Of a stretch of DNA of 64,000 nucleotides, positions 34,693-48,700 are shown piece by piece. A program made the position numbers and the translations under genes. The notes beneath the pieces were generated by a model. It was not told the origin of the DNA. It saw only the letters and a list, made by a program, of their open reading frames with translations, and searched no databases. Where the stretch lies: positions 39,338,811 to 39,402,810 of the forward strand of contig OZ025255.1 in NCBI GenBank assembly GCA_964019135.1, in the 5' to 3' direction. This stretch comes from Arenicola marina. Lineage: Eukaryota; Annelida; Polychaeta; Arenicolidae. Within the stretch, counting starts at the first letter, position 1, and each line of letters begins with the position of its first letter.

Positions 34693-36119
34693 GATTCACT
34701 TGATGGATGTAGGACCGCACTTCGCTCTGGCATCTTCTCCTTCAGTCTGGTGCGAGGAAATTATATCGGAATTGAAGCCTGCTAAATGGATTTTAAAAGC
34801 CCCTATACGACACTTTATAAGAAACAGAGGATTTCTAGTCCACGTGCTTTCCCAGTGCGTCTGGGTCACGAACACGGCGATGCACTGGACCAGCCTATTT
34901 ACAAGTTACTCCTACGGCTTGTGGAAACTGCTTCGTACGACTATCGATCCGTTCGCTATCTCATGGAATGCAGGGTCTGATTTCAACAACTTGTGTGTTT
35001 TGTCATTTTGAGGCCAGGCTCCATGTCAATACAACAGACCGTTACATTCCCCTATTATCGACGCAGGGGGCTACACTGCTCTGTCATTCGAATATCTATA
35101 TCTGCATCTGAAGACAAACCGTCGGTGAGCTATTGTTTTGCAAACTAACATTTCTCATTGAATCTATGGTTATGGCTTTAGAATCCAGGTTTAAGTACGA
35201 GAACCCAGTCCCCTTGGTAAACAGTTTGTTTCTCGTCCAGCACACGACGTTTCGTGGCAGGTTGTATATCCGTTTGTATGATGCAAATAGCTTGCGATTG
35301 ACCTACTTAGCAATGTTGAAGAGTGCCGCCCAGCCGATGGATTTGTTGAGCAGCGCCACCCAGCGGACGAGAGTGAGGTCAACCCGGAAGTCGTGTCTCC
35401 TTAAGTGTAGGTGATAAGCTGATACCGCCGCTCATACTCATACAATTTGGGGCCGCGGAACCTGGCCTTATATGTGCCATCATTATACATTCCCTGTGTC
35501 GTGGTTAGCGGATACCTCGACATATGCTGCTGGTATTCTGCCATCCACATGCCAGACGACAGGACTGTGGCCCCAGACATGCGTTGGGCATACCACTGGC
35601 GCCATCGTCAACATACCAGGGTGTCAAGTCTATTGCATTCGTTGTCATGACACGCTCGTGGACAGCTCAGTATTTAATCCCAATGCCATCAACTTGAGAA
35701 CAGTAAAACACTGTCTGAGCAAGAGGCAATACGCTGGAGGTAGTAGCGATAGGTCTTCCGCCATACGCTTAAGAATCGTATAACTCGCCGTGTTGAATAT
35801 ATTAAGCCATATTCGTGTACACATTATGTACAATGATATCCGTAATGCACCTATACGCATATATATCATTTGTCGACCGCATTGCTAACATTACACCCAA
35901 GAATAAGTTTTAAATTTATCACAAATTCCTTGACGAATGTTTGTTGGTTGATCAGTTAGAACCTCGCCAAGGCAGGGCGACATAACCACTAGACCATTTA
36001 TGCCCAACGGCTATGAACAAGAAAAAACATTTAATGTCTTTCGGTTGGAAAGGTCATTGGTCGAAACTAGAACACCACAGAGCTACCGACGTCTGTCTTG
36101 AATTGCAGGGAAACTGACA
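34693..36119. other. Unique sequence, no supported gene
   Basis: Several 60-120 codon frames on both strands, none with a recognised motif; a tRNA-like relic lies at 35951-36008 (minus). Confidence 0.5.
35951..36008 (-). mobile_element. tRNA-like relic (possible SINE fragment)
   Basis: Read on the minus strand, an A-box-like TGGTCTAGTGGTTATG is followed by a B-box-like GAGGTTCTAACTG, both close to Pol III consensus. The ends (GTTG and CAAC) could pair. The body is shorter than a standard tRNA, so a decayed tRNA or SINE head is most likely. Confidence 0.3.
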
Positions 36120-36400
36120 CTGTTCCGTCCACCGCGCCTCCCCCCCCCCCACCGCCCCCTCCCCCTCTCCTCCCCCACCGCCCCCCTCCACCCCACCCCC
36201 ACCCATCCTCTGTCCCCACCGACACCCTAGTGGACACCTCCGTCAGGTACCGGGTCGCCAATGACCTATGGGTATTGAACCGGCCCGACCTCCCGCCCCC
36301 CCCCCCCCACCCCCGTTCTCTCCACACATCCATTCACCATGCCAACCCACCTCCTCCCTACTCACCCAACCCCCTTCCCACCCCGGACATGTTCATGGCC
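36120..36400 (+). repeat. C-rich low-complexity region
   Basis: Long poly-C and CCCCAC/CCCCTCC runs, e.g. 36139-36200 and 36293-36316. No fixed period is seen. Proline-rich or glycine-rich frames on the two strands are translation artefacts. Confidence 0.8.
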
Positions 36401-36679
36401 AGTGGCCGGCCCCGGTTGTGTCCTATCGGCTCCTCTGGGGCGGCAGCTGAAGGAAACATGTGTACAGGATGGCCGCCTCAGGGATGAGCCGGCCGGGTTT
36501 TTTCCTCCCCCAGATTGGGTTATCGTCGCCCGACCAGCCAACCGCCGCAATAATGGAATTCGACGTAATTGGGGGTATTTTTTACCGCGATGATCCTGGT
36601 CCTTTGGAATGTCTGTGAGGACTTTTCTCCCAATCGGACGCGACGAAGAACGAGACGGGTGTGCGGTGGCGGGAAGTGG
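36401..36679. other. Short unique spacer
   Basis: No reading frame with a recognised domain outside low-complexity sequence. Confidence 0.45.
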
Positions 36680-37060
36680 GTTAAAGTGGCTCGACTGATT
36701 GTAGGGGTGGGGGGCTGCTGGTGTGGTGGAGGCTATCGGAGGAGGGCGGTGGGGTGGGGGGGGGGAGGTCTGAGGCGGGTGTGGGTGGAGGTTGGAGGAG
36801 GGTGATGGTGGTGGGGTAGAGGGGTTGGTGGGGTAGAGGTGAGGTCGCAGGAGGGCGATGCTGGGAGGGAGGGGAGTGAGGAGATTTTTCTTTAGGTGCA
36901 TGGTGTGGTCAGGCAGCGAGATGCTGAGTGGGTGGGTATATAGGCGAGAGGGACGGACGGGTGAGTGATGTGGTGTTGGGGGAGGGGTTGGAGTGAAGAG
37001 GAGATGGTGGGAGAGGGTGGAGAGAGGTAGGCAGGTTGAAGGTCCGATGGTCCGTTGGAC
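36680..37060 (+). repeat. G-rich low-complexity region
   Basis: Dense GGTGGGG, GGAGGG and GGGGGG runs on the plus strand, strongest at 36700-36850, with G-quadruplex potential by eye. A 279-codon minus-strand frame (36362-37201) is P/S/T/H-rich because of this composition. Confidence 0.75.
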
Positions 37061-37224
37061 AGATACTAAGTGAGCGGGCGGGATGAGGTTCTGTCCCCGT
37101 ATATTGGACAGCAGCTCCGGGTCCAGGTGGCGGAAATGAATCGGGACAAGCGGCGAGACCAGCTTAGACCGGGACCCACTGGTCAGCCGTCCTCTCACCA
37201 TACAGCCGGGGGTGGCCGCGGCGG

Positions 37225-37395
37225 CAGGGGCGGCCGGGGGTGGGCTGAAAGGGTAAGGGTAAGGGTTGGGGAGGAGGCAGGGGGAGAGGAGAGAGATAGA
37301 GGGCTGGGGTGGCCGGGCTTGGGCTGAAAGGGTAAGGGTAAGGGTTGGGGAGGGGGCAGGGGGAGAGGAGAGAGATCGAGGGCTGGGGGTGGCCG
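37225..37395 (+). repeat. 79-bp tandem repeat, two copies, with GGGTAA runs
   Basis: GGGCTGAAAG occurs at 37242 and 37321, 79 bp apart. Each copy holds AGGGTAAGGGTAAGGGTTGGGG, a short run of GGGTAA close to telomeric hexamers in form, then a GA-rich tail. Confidence 0.85.
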
Positions 37396-37608
37396 GTCCA
37401 AACGCTGGACTCGACTACTGCCAGAAGCGACCTTGACCCTAAAGCCGAATGCCATTACCTCCACTTCCCGCCCCCCCCCCCCTCCTCCCCATCGACCGCC
37501 TGCAACCGACCCCCCCCCCCCGCCACCTGTAGTCGTTAGCTCGTTGACGGCGTTCCATGGCGACAATAATGTAAAAAGGTCAGCGTTCGGTGAACCCGAA
37601 GAGGTATC
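37396..37608. other. Unique spacer with poly-C runs
   Basis: C tracts at about 37469-37481 and 37511-37521. No supported gene; frames here continue into the 36-bp array. Confidence 0.5.
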
Positions 37609-40600
37609 AACCGCCCACTACACAGTCACGACGGCTGGACAACCAACAGCCCACTACACAGTCACAACGGCTGGACAACCAACCGCCCACTACACAGTCA
37701 CGACGGCTGGACAACCAACCGCCCACTACACAGTCACGACGGCTGGACAACCAACAACCCACTACACAGTCACGACGGCTGGACAACCAACTGCCCACTA
37801 CACAGTCAAGACGGCTGGACAGCCAACCGCCCACTACACAGTCACGACGGCTGGACAACCACCCGCCCACTACACAGTCACGACGACAACCAACCGCCCA
37901 CTACACAGTCACGACGGCTGGACAACCAACAGCCCACTACACAGTCACGACGGCTGGACAACCAACAGCCCCCTACACAGTCACAACGGCTGGACAACCA
38001 ACGGTCCACTACACAGCCACAACGGCTGGACAACCAACCGCCCACTACACAGTCACGACGGCTGGACAACCAACCACCCACTACACAGTTACGACGGCTG
38101 GACAACCAACAGCCCACTACACAGTCACGGCGGCTGAACAACCTACAGCCCATTACACAGTCACGACGGCTGGACAACCAACCGCCCACTACACAGTCAA
38201 GGCGGCTGGACAGCCAACCGCCCACTACACAGTCACGACGGCTGGACAACCACCCGCCCACTACACAGTCACGACGACAACCAACCGCCCACTACACAGT
38301 CAAGACGGCTGGACAACCAACCGCCCAATACACAGTCACAACGGCTGGACAACCAACCGCCCACTACACAGTCACGACGGCTGGACAACCGACATCCCAC
38401 TACACAGTCACGGCGGCTGGACAACCAACAGCCCACGACACAGTCACGACGGCTGGACACCCAACAGCCCACTACACAGTCACGACGGCTGGGCAACCAA
38501 CCGTCCACTACACAGTCACAACGGCTGGACAACCAACAGCCCACTACACAGTCACGACGGCTGGACAACCAACAACACACTACACAGTCACGACGGCTGG
38601 ACAACCAACCGCCCACTACACAGTCACGACGGCTAGACAACCAACCGCCCACTACACAGTCACAACGGCTGGACAACCAACCGCCCTCTACACAGTCACG
38701 ACGGCTGGACAACCAACCGCCCACTACACAGTCACGGCGGCTGGACAACCAACCGCCCACTACACAGTCACGACGGCTGGACAACCAACCACCCACTACA
38801 CAGTTACGACGGCTGGACAACCAACAGCCCACTGCACAGTCACGACGGCTGGACAACCAACAGCCCACTACACAGTCACGGCGGCTGAACAACCTACAGC
38901 CCATTACACAGTCACGACGGCTGGACAACCAACCGCCCACTACACAGTCAAGGCGGCTGGACAGCCAACCGCCCACTACACAGTCACGACGGCTGGACAA
39001 CCACCCGCCCACTACACAGTCACGACGACAACCAACCGCCCACTACACAGTCAAGACGGCTGGACAACCAACCGCCCAATACACAGTCACAACGGCTGGA
39101 CAACCAACCGCCCACTACACAGTCACGACGGCTGGACAACCGACATCCCACTACACAGTCACGGCGGCTGGACAACCAACAGCCCACGACACAGTCACGA
39201 CGGCTGGACACCCAACAGCCCACTACACAGTCACGACGGCTGGGCAACCAACCGTCCACTACACAGTCACAACGGCTGGACAACCAACAGCCCACTACAC
39301 AGTCACGACGGCTGGACAACCAACAACACACTACACAGTCACGACGGCTGGACAACCAACCGCCCACTACACAGTCACGACGGCTAGACAACCAACCGCC
39401 CACTACACAGTCACAACGGCTGGACAACCAACCGCCCTCTACACAGTCACGACGGCTGGACAACCAACCGCCCACTACACAGTCACGGCGGCTGGACAAC
39501 CAACCGCCCACTACACAGTCACGACGTCTGAACAACCAACCACCCACTACACAGTCACGACGTCTGAACAACCAACCGCCCACTACACAGTCACGACGGC
39601 TGGACAACCAACCGCCCACTACACAGTCACGACGTCTGAACAACCAACCGCCCACTACACAGTCACGACGTCTGAACAACCAACCGCCCACTACACAGTC
39701 ACAACGGCTGGACAACCAACCGCCCTCTACACAGTCACGACGGCTGGACAACCAACCGCCCACTACACAATCACGGCGGCTGGACAACCAACCGCCCACT
39801 ACACAGTCACGACGGCTGGACAACCAACCGCCCTCTACACAGTCACGACGGCTGGACAACCAACCGCCCACTACACAGTCACGGCGGCTGGACAACCAAC
39901 CGCCCACTACACAGTCACGACGTCTGAACAACCAACCGCCCACTACACAGTCACGACGTCTGAACAACCAACCGCCCACTACACAGTCACGACGGCTGGA
40001 CAACCAACCGCCCACTACACAGTCACGACGTCTGAACAACCAACCGCCCACTACACAGTCACGACGTCTGAACAACCAACCGCCCACTACACAGTCACAA
40101 CGGCTGGACAACCAACCGCCCTCTACACAGTCACGACGGCTGGACAACCAACCGCCCACTACACAATCACGGCGGCTGGACAACCAACCGCCCACTACAC
40201 AGTCACGACGGCTGGACAACCAACCGCCCACTACACAGTCACGACGTCTGAACAACCAACCGCCCACTACACAGTCACGACGGCTGGACAACCAACCGCC
40301 CACTACACAGTCACGGCGGCTGGACAACCAACCGCCCACTACACAGTCACGACGTCTGAACAACCAACCGTCCACTACACAGTCACAACGGCTGGACAAC
40401 CAACCGCCCTCTACACAGTCACGACGGCTGGACAACCAACCGCCCACTACACAGTCACGGCGGCTGGACAACCAACCGCCCACTACACAGTCACGACGTC
40501 TGAACAACCAACCGCCCACTAGACAGTCACAACGGCTGGACAACCGACATCCCACTACACAGTCACGGCGGCTGGACAACCAACCGCCCACTACACAGTC

Positions 40601-40758
40601 ACGACGGCTGGACAACAAACCGCCCACTCCACAGTCACGACGGCTGGACAACCAACAACCCACTACACAGTAACGACGGCTCGGCAACCAACCGCCCACT
40701 ACACAGTCACCACGGTTGGACAACCAACCGCCCACTACACAGTCACGACGGCTGGACA
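37609..40758. repeat. 36-bp minisatellite array, ~87 units
   Basis: Units read CCGCCCACTACACAGTCACG then ACGGCTGGACAACCAA. Three copies carry a five-base deletion (GACGACAACC in place of GACGGCTGGACAACC) at about 37881, 38272 and 39023, giving 31-bp units and shifting the reading frame. From 38272 a 751-bp block (21 units minus 5) is repeated next to itself. From 39529 a variant with ACGTCTGAACAACC becomes frequent, and an 11-unit (396-bp) block repeats, e.g. CACTACACAA at 39761 and 40157. Minus-strand frames (up to 601 codons) and the threonine-rich plus-strand reading are products of a 36-bp stop-free unit. Confidence 0.97.
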
Positions 40759-42427
40759 AAGTGGAAGATAGAAGCAAATTAAAAGAGGCAAAGAAAAAGA
40801 AATGTACGGAATTGCTACATTGCATTTAATATATAAATTGTTTATCAGGCGCTCTGTGTGTATATGCGGCCAACCAATCTTCCAAAGCCATGCCTTGACT
40901 GTTTAAATGTGATGTACAAATGTACCAGACATAATAATTTAAATTGTCAAAAACAGACGTAGCTGATTTCACAAACAATACATTTGGAACTTACCATAAA
41001 ATAACACTTCGACAAAGAGCATGAAAAAGCATCTGTGTAAAATCACTTTGCACTTGGCAGCTGGAACCAATGTCCCAGCAACCTATTGCTTACTCACAGT
41101 CTTACTGTTAGCTATTTGAAGATAATATCACCGAAGCTGACAAGAATGGCTGTGGCTGCAGCTGGGCGGTAGACAGTCTGTGTCAATTTCTGAGACATAC
41201 ACACGCCAGCAGTGACTGAATTGATACACATAATATGTCGCGGACATCATGTAGATTTGACTCCGGGCTTTGTGTGATATTAGACATTTACGCGAGTCTA
41301 TTTATGTCATCCAATTAGAACGCAGCAATATGAACTTCACCTCTCGGAATCTAAAATATGCGGCTGTTTCCATATGCTACAACGTGATTTGAAATCGTGT
41401 GAGGACTCATGTAATAGATTAAATATATACAAAACATATTATGGCAAATTATGCTCAAGATGAAACATTTTCGAGAAAAAAAGTGAATTGTTCCATATTC
41501 AAGATATCATTCTTAAGGTGTGTTTTTGTCGCGCCCAGTCATAAGCAGTCCTCTTCTTGGGGATTTTATAGTACTCTTCCTAATTCGTGGAGATTTGCGA
41601 TTGAGAGTGGGTATATCAATGCTTGGATATATATTTCAATATATATTATTCTATCTCAGGAGAACCAAGGGTCCTACAATTATAGAACCTACATTATGTA
41701 TTAATACTATATTTCTTTGGACCCTCCATATTTTGTTCCACCCACCCCCCCCCCCTCCTTAACGCACCATTTTGGCAGTTCAGAGCCACCGTCTCATAAC
41801 ATTTTGGAGAGCCCCCCCCCCCTTCCACCCTTTCTCTCCCACCCACCTATCGTAAGATTTCCGGAGAGTCGCTCCTTTCAAAATCTTTCACCCGCTCAAA
41901 ACAAAACACCCAAACCATCCATCTACCCGCTCCGCCCCAACGTCTCATTATGCCGTCACGCAGGGCTACTGGACCCCAAGACAGGCGATAGACAGATAGT
42001 GTAAGTGATCACGTGTGTTGTGTTTTGGGGCTCGGACACCGGTAAACAAGGCGTGAAGACACGAGACCCACCGCGTTACCTCAGCGGGCGCGGCGCGCGT
42101 TGCGCCATCAGTCCCAGGTCATCGGTCTTCATCACTGCAGCAGGCATCGATTACATTGTCATGAACGTCTGTCAGGGATAAGTGGCCCGGCGGACGACAG
42201 ATCAATGGTGATCGCCCCCCCCCAGATCGATTCCGGGCGTGAGTAATCTGCTGTGAAGCGATATGCAATACCATGGAGTCTCGCCCCCGGATTAGGTCAC
42301 ATACACATATATATATGTATATTTATAGATTGGAATCAATAACTGGTGTAAGCATCTAAGACACATAAACAGCGCCTCTGGTTGGCACTTACTGGATCCA
42401 GCTCATAGGACGAGACGGAAAATCCTC

Positions 42428-42431
<4 letters not shown>
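40759..42431. other. Unique AT-rich sequence, no supported gene
   Basis: Short frames only (up to 95 codons) and no domain recognised. C-rich runs at 41740-41757 and 41811-41823. Confidence 0.55.

Positions 42432-42475
<44 letters not shown>
42432..42475. repeat. (AT)n microsatellite
   Basis: Twenty-two uninterrupted AT dinucleotides. Confidence 0.97.
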
Positions 42476-42477
<2 letters not shown>

Positions 42478-42753
42478 ATTATGTCCTTATGGATGGGTAA
42501 GGGTTGGATTATGGATGAAAGCTAAAGATTGGTACCTGGAGGGTAATTCGTCTGATTTAGTCCATGTGTACACAAAGATGGCCGACAACACCGACCTACC
42601 TATTTCACACTTGTTCTGTGAGTATGCGCAGGTCAGTGGAGTTGTCCTCCCGCATCGCCGCTGTCTCTAATTGATACAGCGGTGGATTCTGTGACCGGGA
42701 TAAATCTGTGACCGAAAGGAGGAGCCGCCGTGATCGGGAGGCAGAGTACTAGA
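42476..42753. other. Unique spacer before the 61-bp array
   Basis: An 80-codon frame starting in the AT repeat covers this interval; its residues after the repeat match nothing I recognise. Confidence 0.45.
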
Positions 42754-45700
42754 GTTCAGACCAACCAAGCCATATCCTCATTTCATTCAGACCAACCATT
42801 TGGAGGTACAAAAACTGTCGGTGGTTGGAGCCATATCCTCCTTGCATTCAGACCAACCATTTGGAGGTTCAAACCCAGTCGGTGTTTGGAGCCATATCCT
42901 CCTTGCATTCAGACCAACCATTTGGAGGTACAAACCCTGTCGGTGTTTGGAGCCATATCCTCCTTGCATTCAGACCAACCATTTGGAGGTACAAACCTAG
43001 TCGGTGTTTGGAGCCATATCCTCCTTGCATTCAGACCAACCATTTGGAGGTACAAACCCAGTCGGTGTTTGGTGCCATATCCTCCTTGCATTCAGACCAA
43101 CCATTTGGAGCTTTAAACCCTGTCGGTGTTTAGAGCCATATCCTCCTTGCATTCAGACCAACCATTTGGAGGTTTAAACCCTGTCGGTGTTTGGAGCTAT
43201 ATCCTCCTTTCATTCAGACCAACCATTTGGAGGCTTAAACCCTGTCGGTGTTTGGAGCCATATCCTCCTTGCATTTAGACCAACCATTTGGAGGTTTAAA
43301 CCCTGTCGGTGTTTGGTGCCATATCCTCATTTCATTCAGACCAACCATTTGGAGGTACAAACCCTGTCGGTTTTTGGAACCATATCCTCATTTCTTTCAG
43401 ACCAACCATTTGGAGGCTTAAACCCTGTCGGTGTTTAGAGCCATATCCTCCTGGCATTCAGACCAACCATTTAGAGGTTCACACCCAGTCAGTGGTTGGA
43501 GCCATATCCTCCTTGCATTCAGACCAACCTTTTGGAGGTACAAACCCAGTCGGTGTTTGGAGCCATATCCTCCTTGCATTCAGACCAATCATTTGGAGGT
43601 ATAAACCCTGTCGGTGTTTAGAGCCATATCCTCCTTGCATTCAGACCAACCATTTGTAGGTTTAAACCCTGTCGGTGTTGGTGCCATATCCTCCTTGCAT
43701 TCAGACCAAGCATTTGGAGGTTTAAACCCTGTCGGTGTTTGGAGCCATATCCTCCTTGCATTCAGACCAACCATTTGCAGGTTTAAACCCTGTCGGTGTT
43801 TGGAGCTATATCCTCCTTTCATTCAGACCAACCATTTGGAGGCTTAAACCCTGTCGGTGTTTGGAGCCATATCCTCCTTGCATTTAGACCAACCATTTGG
43901 AGGTACAAACCCAGTCGGTGTTTGGAGCCATATCCTCCTTGCATTCAGACCAACCATTTAGAGGTACAAACCCAGTCGGTGTTTGGTGCCATATCCTCCT
44001 TGCATTCAGACCAACCATTTGGAGGTACAAACCCTGTCGGTGTTTGGTGCCATATCCTCCTTGCATTCAGACCAACCATTTGGAGGTACAAACCCAGTCG
44101 GTGTTTGGTGCCATATCCTCCTTGCATTCAGACCAGCCATTTAGAGGTTCAAACCCAGTCGGTGTTTGGTGCCATATCCTCCTTGCATTCAGACCAACTA
44201 TTTGGAGGTTCAAACCCTGTCGGTGTTTGGAGCCATATCCTCCTTGCATTCAGACCAACCATTTGGAGGTACAAACCCAGTCGCTGTTTGGAGCCATATC
44301 CTCCTTGCATTCAGACCAACCATTTGGAGGTTCAAACCTTGTCGGTGTTTGGAGCCATATTCTCCTTGCATTCAGACCAACCATTTGGAGATTCAAACCC
44401 TGTCGGTGTTTAGAGCCATATCCTCCTTGCATTCAGACCAACCATTTGGAGGTACAAACCCTGTCGGTGTTTGGAGCCATATCCTCATTTCATTCAGACC
44501 AACCATTTGGAGGTACAAAAACTGTCGGTGTTTGGAGCCATATCCTCCTTGCATTCAGACCAACCATTTGGAGGTACAAACCCTGTCGGTGCTTGGAGCC
44601 ATATCCTCATTTCATTCAGACCAACCATTTGGAGGTACAAACCCAGTCGGTGTTTGGTGCCATATCCTCCTTGCATTGAGACCAACCATTTAGAGGTACA
44701 AACCCTGTCGGTGTTTGGTGCCATATCCTCCTTGCATTCAGACCAACCATTTGGAGGTTCAAATCCTGTCGGTGTTTGAAGCCATATCCTCCTTGCATTC
44801 AGACCAACCATTTAGAGTTTCAAACCCTATCGGTGTTTGGTGCCATATCCTCCTTGCATTCTGACCTACCATTTAAAGGTACAAACCCTGTCGGTGTTTG
44901 GAACCATATCCTCATTTCATTCAGACCAACCATTTGGAGGCTTAAACCCTGTCGGTGTTTAGAGCCATATCCTCCTGGCATTCAGACCAACCATTTAGAG
45001 GTTCAAACCCTGTCGGTGTTTGGTGCCATATCCTCCTTGCATTCAGACCAACCATTTGGAGGTACAAACCATGTCGGTGTTTGGTGCCATATCCTCATTT
45101 CATTCAGACCAACCATTTGGAGGTATAAACCCTGTCGGTGTTTAGAGCCATATCCTCCTTGCATTCAGGCCAACCATTTAGAGGTTTAAACCCAGTCGGT
45201 GTTGGTGCCATATCCTCCTTGCATCTAGACCAACCATTTGGAGGTATAAGCCCTGTCGGTGTTTGGAGCCATATCCTCCTTGCATTCAGACCAACCAATT
45301 GCATGTCTAAACCCTGTCGGTGTTTGGAGCCATATCTTCCTTTCATTCAGACCAACCATTTGGAGGCTTAAACCCTGTCGGTGTTTGGAGCCATATCCTC
45401 CTTGCATTTAGACCAACCATTTGGAGGTACAAACCCAGTCGGTGTTTGGAGCCATATCCTCCTTGCATTCAGACCAACCATTTAGAGGTACAAACCCAGT
45501 CTGTGTTTGGTGCCATATCCTCCTTGCATTCAGACCAACCATTTGGAGGTACAAACCCTGTCGGTGTTTGGTGCCATATCCTCCTTGCATTCAGACCAAC
45601 CATTTGGAGGTACAAACCCAGTCGGTGTTTGGTGCCATATCCTCCTTGCATTCAGACCAGCCATTTAGAGGTTCAAACCCAGTCGGTGTTTGGTGCCATA

Positions 45701-48700
45701 TCCTCCTTGCATTCAGACCAACTATTTGAAGGTTCAAACCCTGTCGGTGTTTGGAGCCATAACCTCCTTGCATTCAGACCAACCATTTGGAGGTACAAAC
45801 CCAGTCGCTGTTTGGAGCCATATCCTCCTTGCATTCAGACCAACCATTTGGAGGTTCAAACCCTGTCGGTTTTTGGAGCCATATCCTCCTTTCATTCAGA
45901 CCAACCATTTGGAGGCTTAAACCCTGTCGGTGTTTGGAGCCATATCCTCCTTGCATTTAGACCAACCATTTGGAGGTACAAACCCAGTCGGTGTTTGGAG
46001 CCATATCCTCCTTGCATTCAGACCAACCATTTAGAGGTACAAACCCAGTCGGTGTTTGGTGCCATATCCTCCTTGCATTCAGACCAACCATTTGGAGGTA
46101 CAAACCCTGTCGGTGTTTGGTGCCATATCCTCCTTGCATTCAGACCAACCATTTGGAGGTACAAACCCAGTCGGTGTTTGGTGCCATATCCTCCTTGCAT
46201 TCAGACCAGCCATTTAGAGGTTCAAACCCAGTCGGTGTTTGGTGCCATATCCTCCTTGCATTCAGACCAACTATTTGGAGGTTCAAACCCTGTCGGTGTT
46301 TGGAGCCATATCCTCCTTGCATTCAGACCAACCATTTGGAGGTACAAACCCAGTCGCTGTTTGGAGCCATATCCTCCTTGCATTCAGACCAACCATTTGG
46401 AGGTTCAAACCTTGTCGGTGTTTGGAGCCATATTCTCCTTGCATTCAGACCAACCATTTGGTGATTCAAACCCTGTCGGTGTTTGGAGCCATATCCTCCT
46501 TGCATTCAGACCAACCATTTGGAGGTACAAACCCTGTCGGTGTTTGGAGCCATATCCTCATTTCATTCAGACCAACCATTTGGAGGTACAAAAACTGTCG
46601 GTGTTTGGAGCCATATCCTCCTTGCATTCAGACCAACCATTTGGAGGTACAAACCCTGTCGGTGCTTGGAGCCATATCCTCATTTCATTCAGACCAACCA
46701 TTTGGAGGTACAAACCCAGTCGGTGTTTGGTGCCATATCCTCCTTGCATTGAGACCAACCATTTAGAGGTACAAACCCTGTCGGTGTTTGGTGCCATATC
46801 CTCCTTGCATTCAGACCAACCATTTGGAGGTTCAAATCCTGTCGGTGTTTGAAGCCATATCCTCCTTGCATTCAGACCAACCATTTAGAGTTTCAAACCC
46901 TATCGGTGTTTGGTGCCATATCCTCCTTGCATTCTGACCTACCATTTGGAGGTACAAACCCTGTCGGTGTTTGGAACCATATCCTCATTTCATTCAGACC
47001 AACCATTTGGAGGCTTAAACCCTGTCGGTGTTTAGAGCCATATCCTCCTGGCATTCAGACCAACCATTTAGAGGTTCAAACCCTGTCGGTGTTTGGTGCC
47101 ATATCCTCCTTGCATTCAGACCAACCATTTGGAGGTACAAACCATGTCGGTGTTTGGTGCCATATCCTCATTTCATTCAGACCAACCATTTGGAGGTATA
47201 AACCCTGTCGGTGTTTAGAGCCATATCCTCCTTGCATTCAGGCCAACCATTTAGAGGTTTAAACCCAGTCGGTGTTGGTGCCATATCCTCCTTGCATCTA
47301 GACCAACCATTTGGAGGTATAAGCCCTGTCGGTGTTTGGAGCCATATCCTCCTTGCATTCAGACCAACCAATTGCATGTCTAAACCCTGTCGGTGTTTGG
47401 AGCCATATCTTCCTTTCATTCAGACCAACCATTTGGAGGCTTAAACCCTGTCGGTGTTTGGAGCCATATCCTCCTTGCATTTAGACCAACCATTTGGAGG
47501 TACAAACCCAGTCGGTGTTTGGAGCCATATCCTCCTTGCATTCAGACCAACCATTTAGAGGTACAAACCCAGTCTGTGTTTGGTGCCATATCCTCCTTGC
47601 ATTCAGACCAACCATTTGGAGGTACAAACCCTGTCGGTGTTTGGTGCCATATCCTCCTTGCATTCAGACCAACCATTTGGAGGTACAAACCCAGTCGGTG
47701 TTTGGTGCCATATCCTCCTTGCATTCAGACCAGCCATTTAGAGGTTCAAACCCAGTCGGTGTTTGGTGCCATATCCTCCTTGCATTCAGACCAACTATTT
47801 GAAGGTTCAAACCCTGTCGGTGTTTGGAGCCATAACCTCCTTGCATTCAGACCAACCATTTGGAGGTACAAACCCAGTCGCTGTTTGGAGCCATATCCTC
47901 CTTGCATTCAGACCAACCATTTGGAGGTTCAAACCCTGTCGGTTTTTGGAGCCATATCCTCATTTCATTCAGACCAACCATTTGGAGGTACAAAAACTGT
48001 CGGTGTTTGGAGCCATATCCTCCTTGCATTCAGACCAACCATTTGGAAATACAAACCCTGTCGGTGCTTGGAGCCATATCCTCATTTCATTCAGACCAAC
48101 CATTTGGAGGTACAAACCCTGTCGGTGTTTGGAGCCATATCCTCCTTGCATTGAGACCAACCATTTGGAGGTTTAAACCATATCGGTGTTTGAAGCCATA
48201 TCCTCCTTGCATTCAGACCAGCCATTTAGAGGTTCAAACCCAGTCGGTGTTTGGTGCCATATCCTCCTTGCATTCAGACCTACCATTTGGAGGTACAAAC
48301 CCTGTCGGTGTTTGGAACCATATCCGCATTTCATTCAGACCAACCATTTGGAGGCTTAAACCCTGTCGGTGTTTGGAGCCATATCTTCCTTTCATTCAGA
48401 CCAACCATTTGGAGGCTTAAACCCTGTCGGTGTTTGGAGCCATATCCTCCTTGCATTTAGACCAACCATTTGGAGGTACAAACCCAGTCGGTGTTTGGAG
48501 CCATATCCTCCTTGCATTCAGACCAACCATTTAGAGGTACAAACCCAGTCTGTGTTTGGTGCCATATCCTCCTTGCATTCAGACCAACCATTTGGAGGTA
48601 CAAACCCTGTCGGTGTTTGGTGCCATATCCTCCTTGCATTCAGACCAACCATTTGGAGGTACAAACCCAGTCGGTGTTTGGTGCCATATCCTCCTTGCAT

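Noticed and set aside
36362..37201. 279-codon proline-rich minus-strand frame
   Set aside because: Composition follows the G-rich low-complexity plus strand; no domain, no initiation context and no conserved pattern.
37250..37350. True telomeric repeat tract
   Set aside because: Only two or three GGGTAA units per copy, inside a 79-bp duplication; too short to be telomere sequence.
42060..42135. tRNA-like word TACCTCAGCGGGCGC with GGTCATCGG
   Set aside because: The A-box resemblance is partial and the B box does not fit; not enough support.
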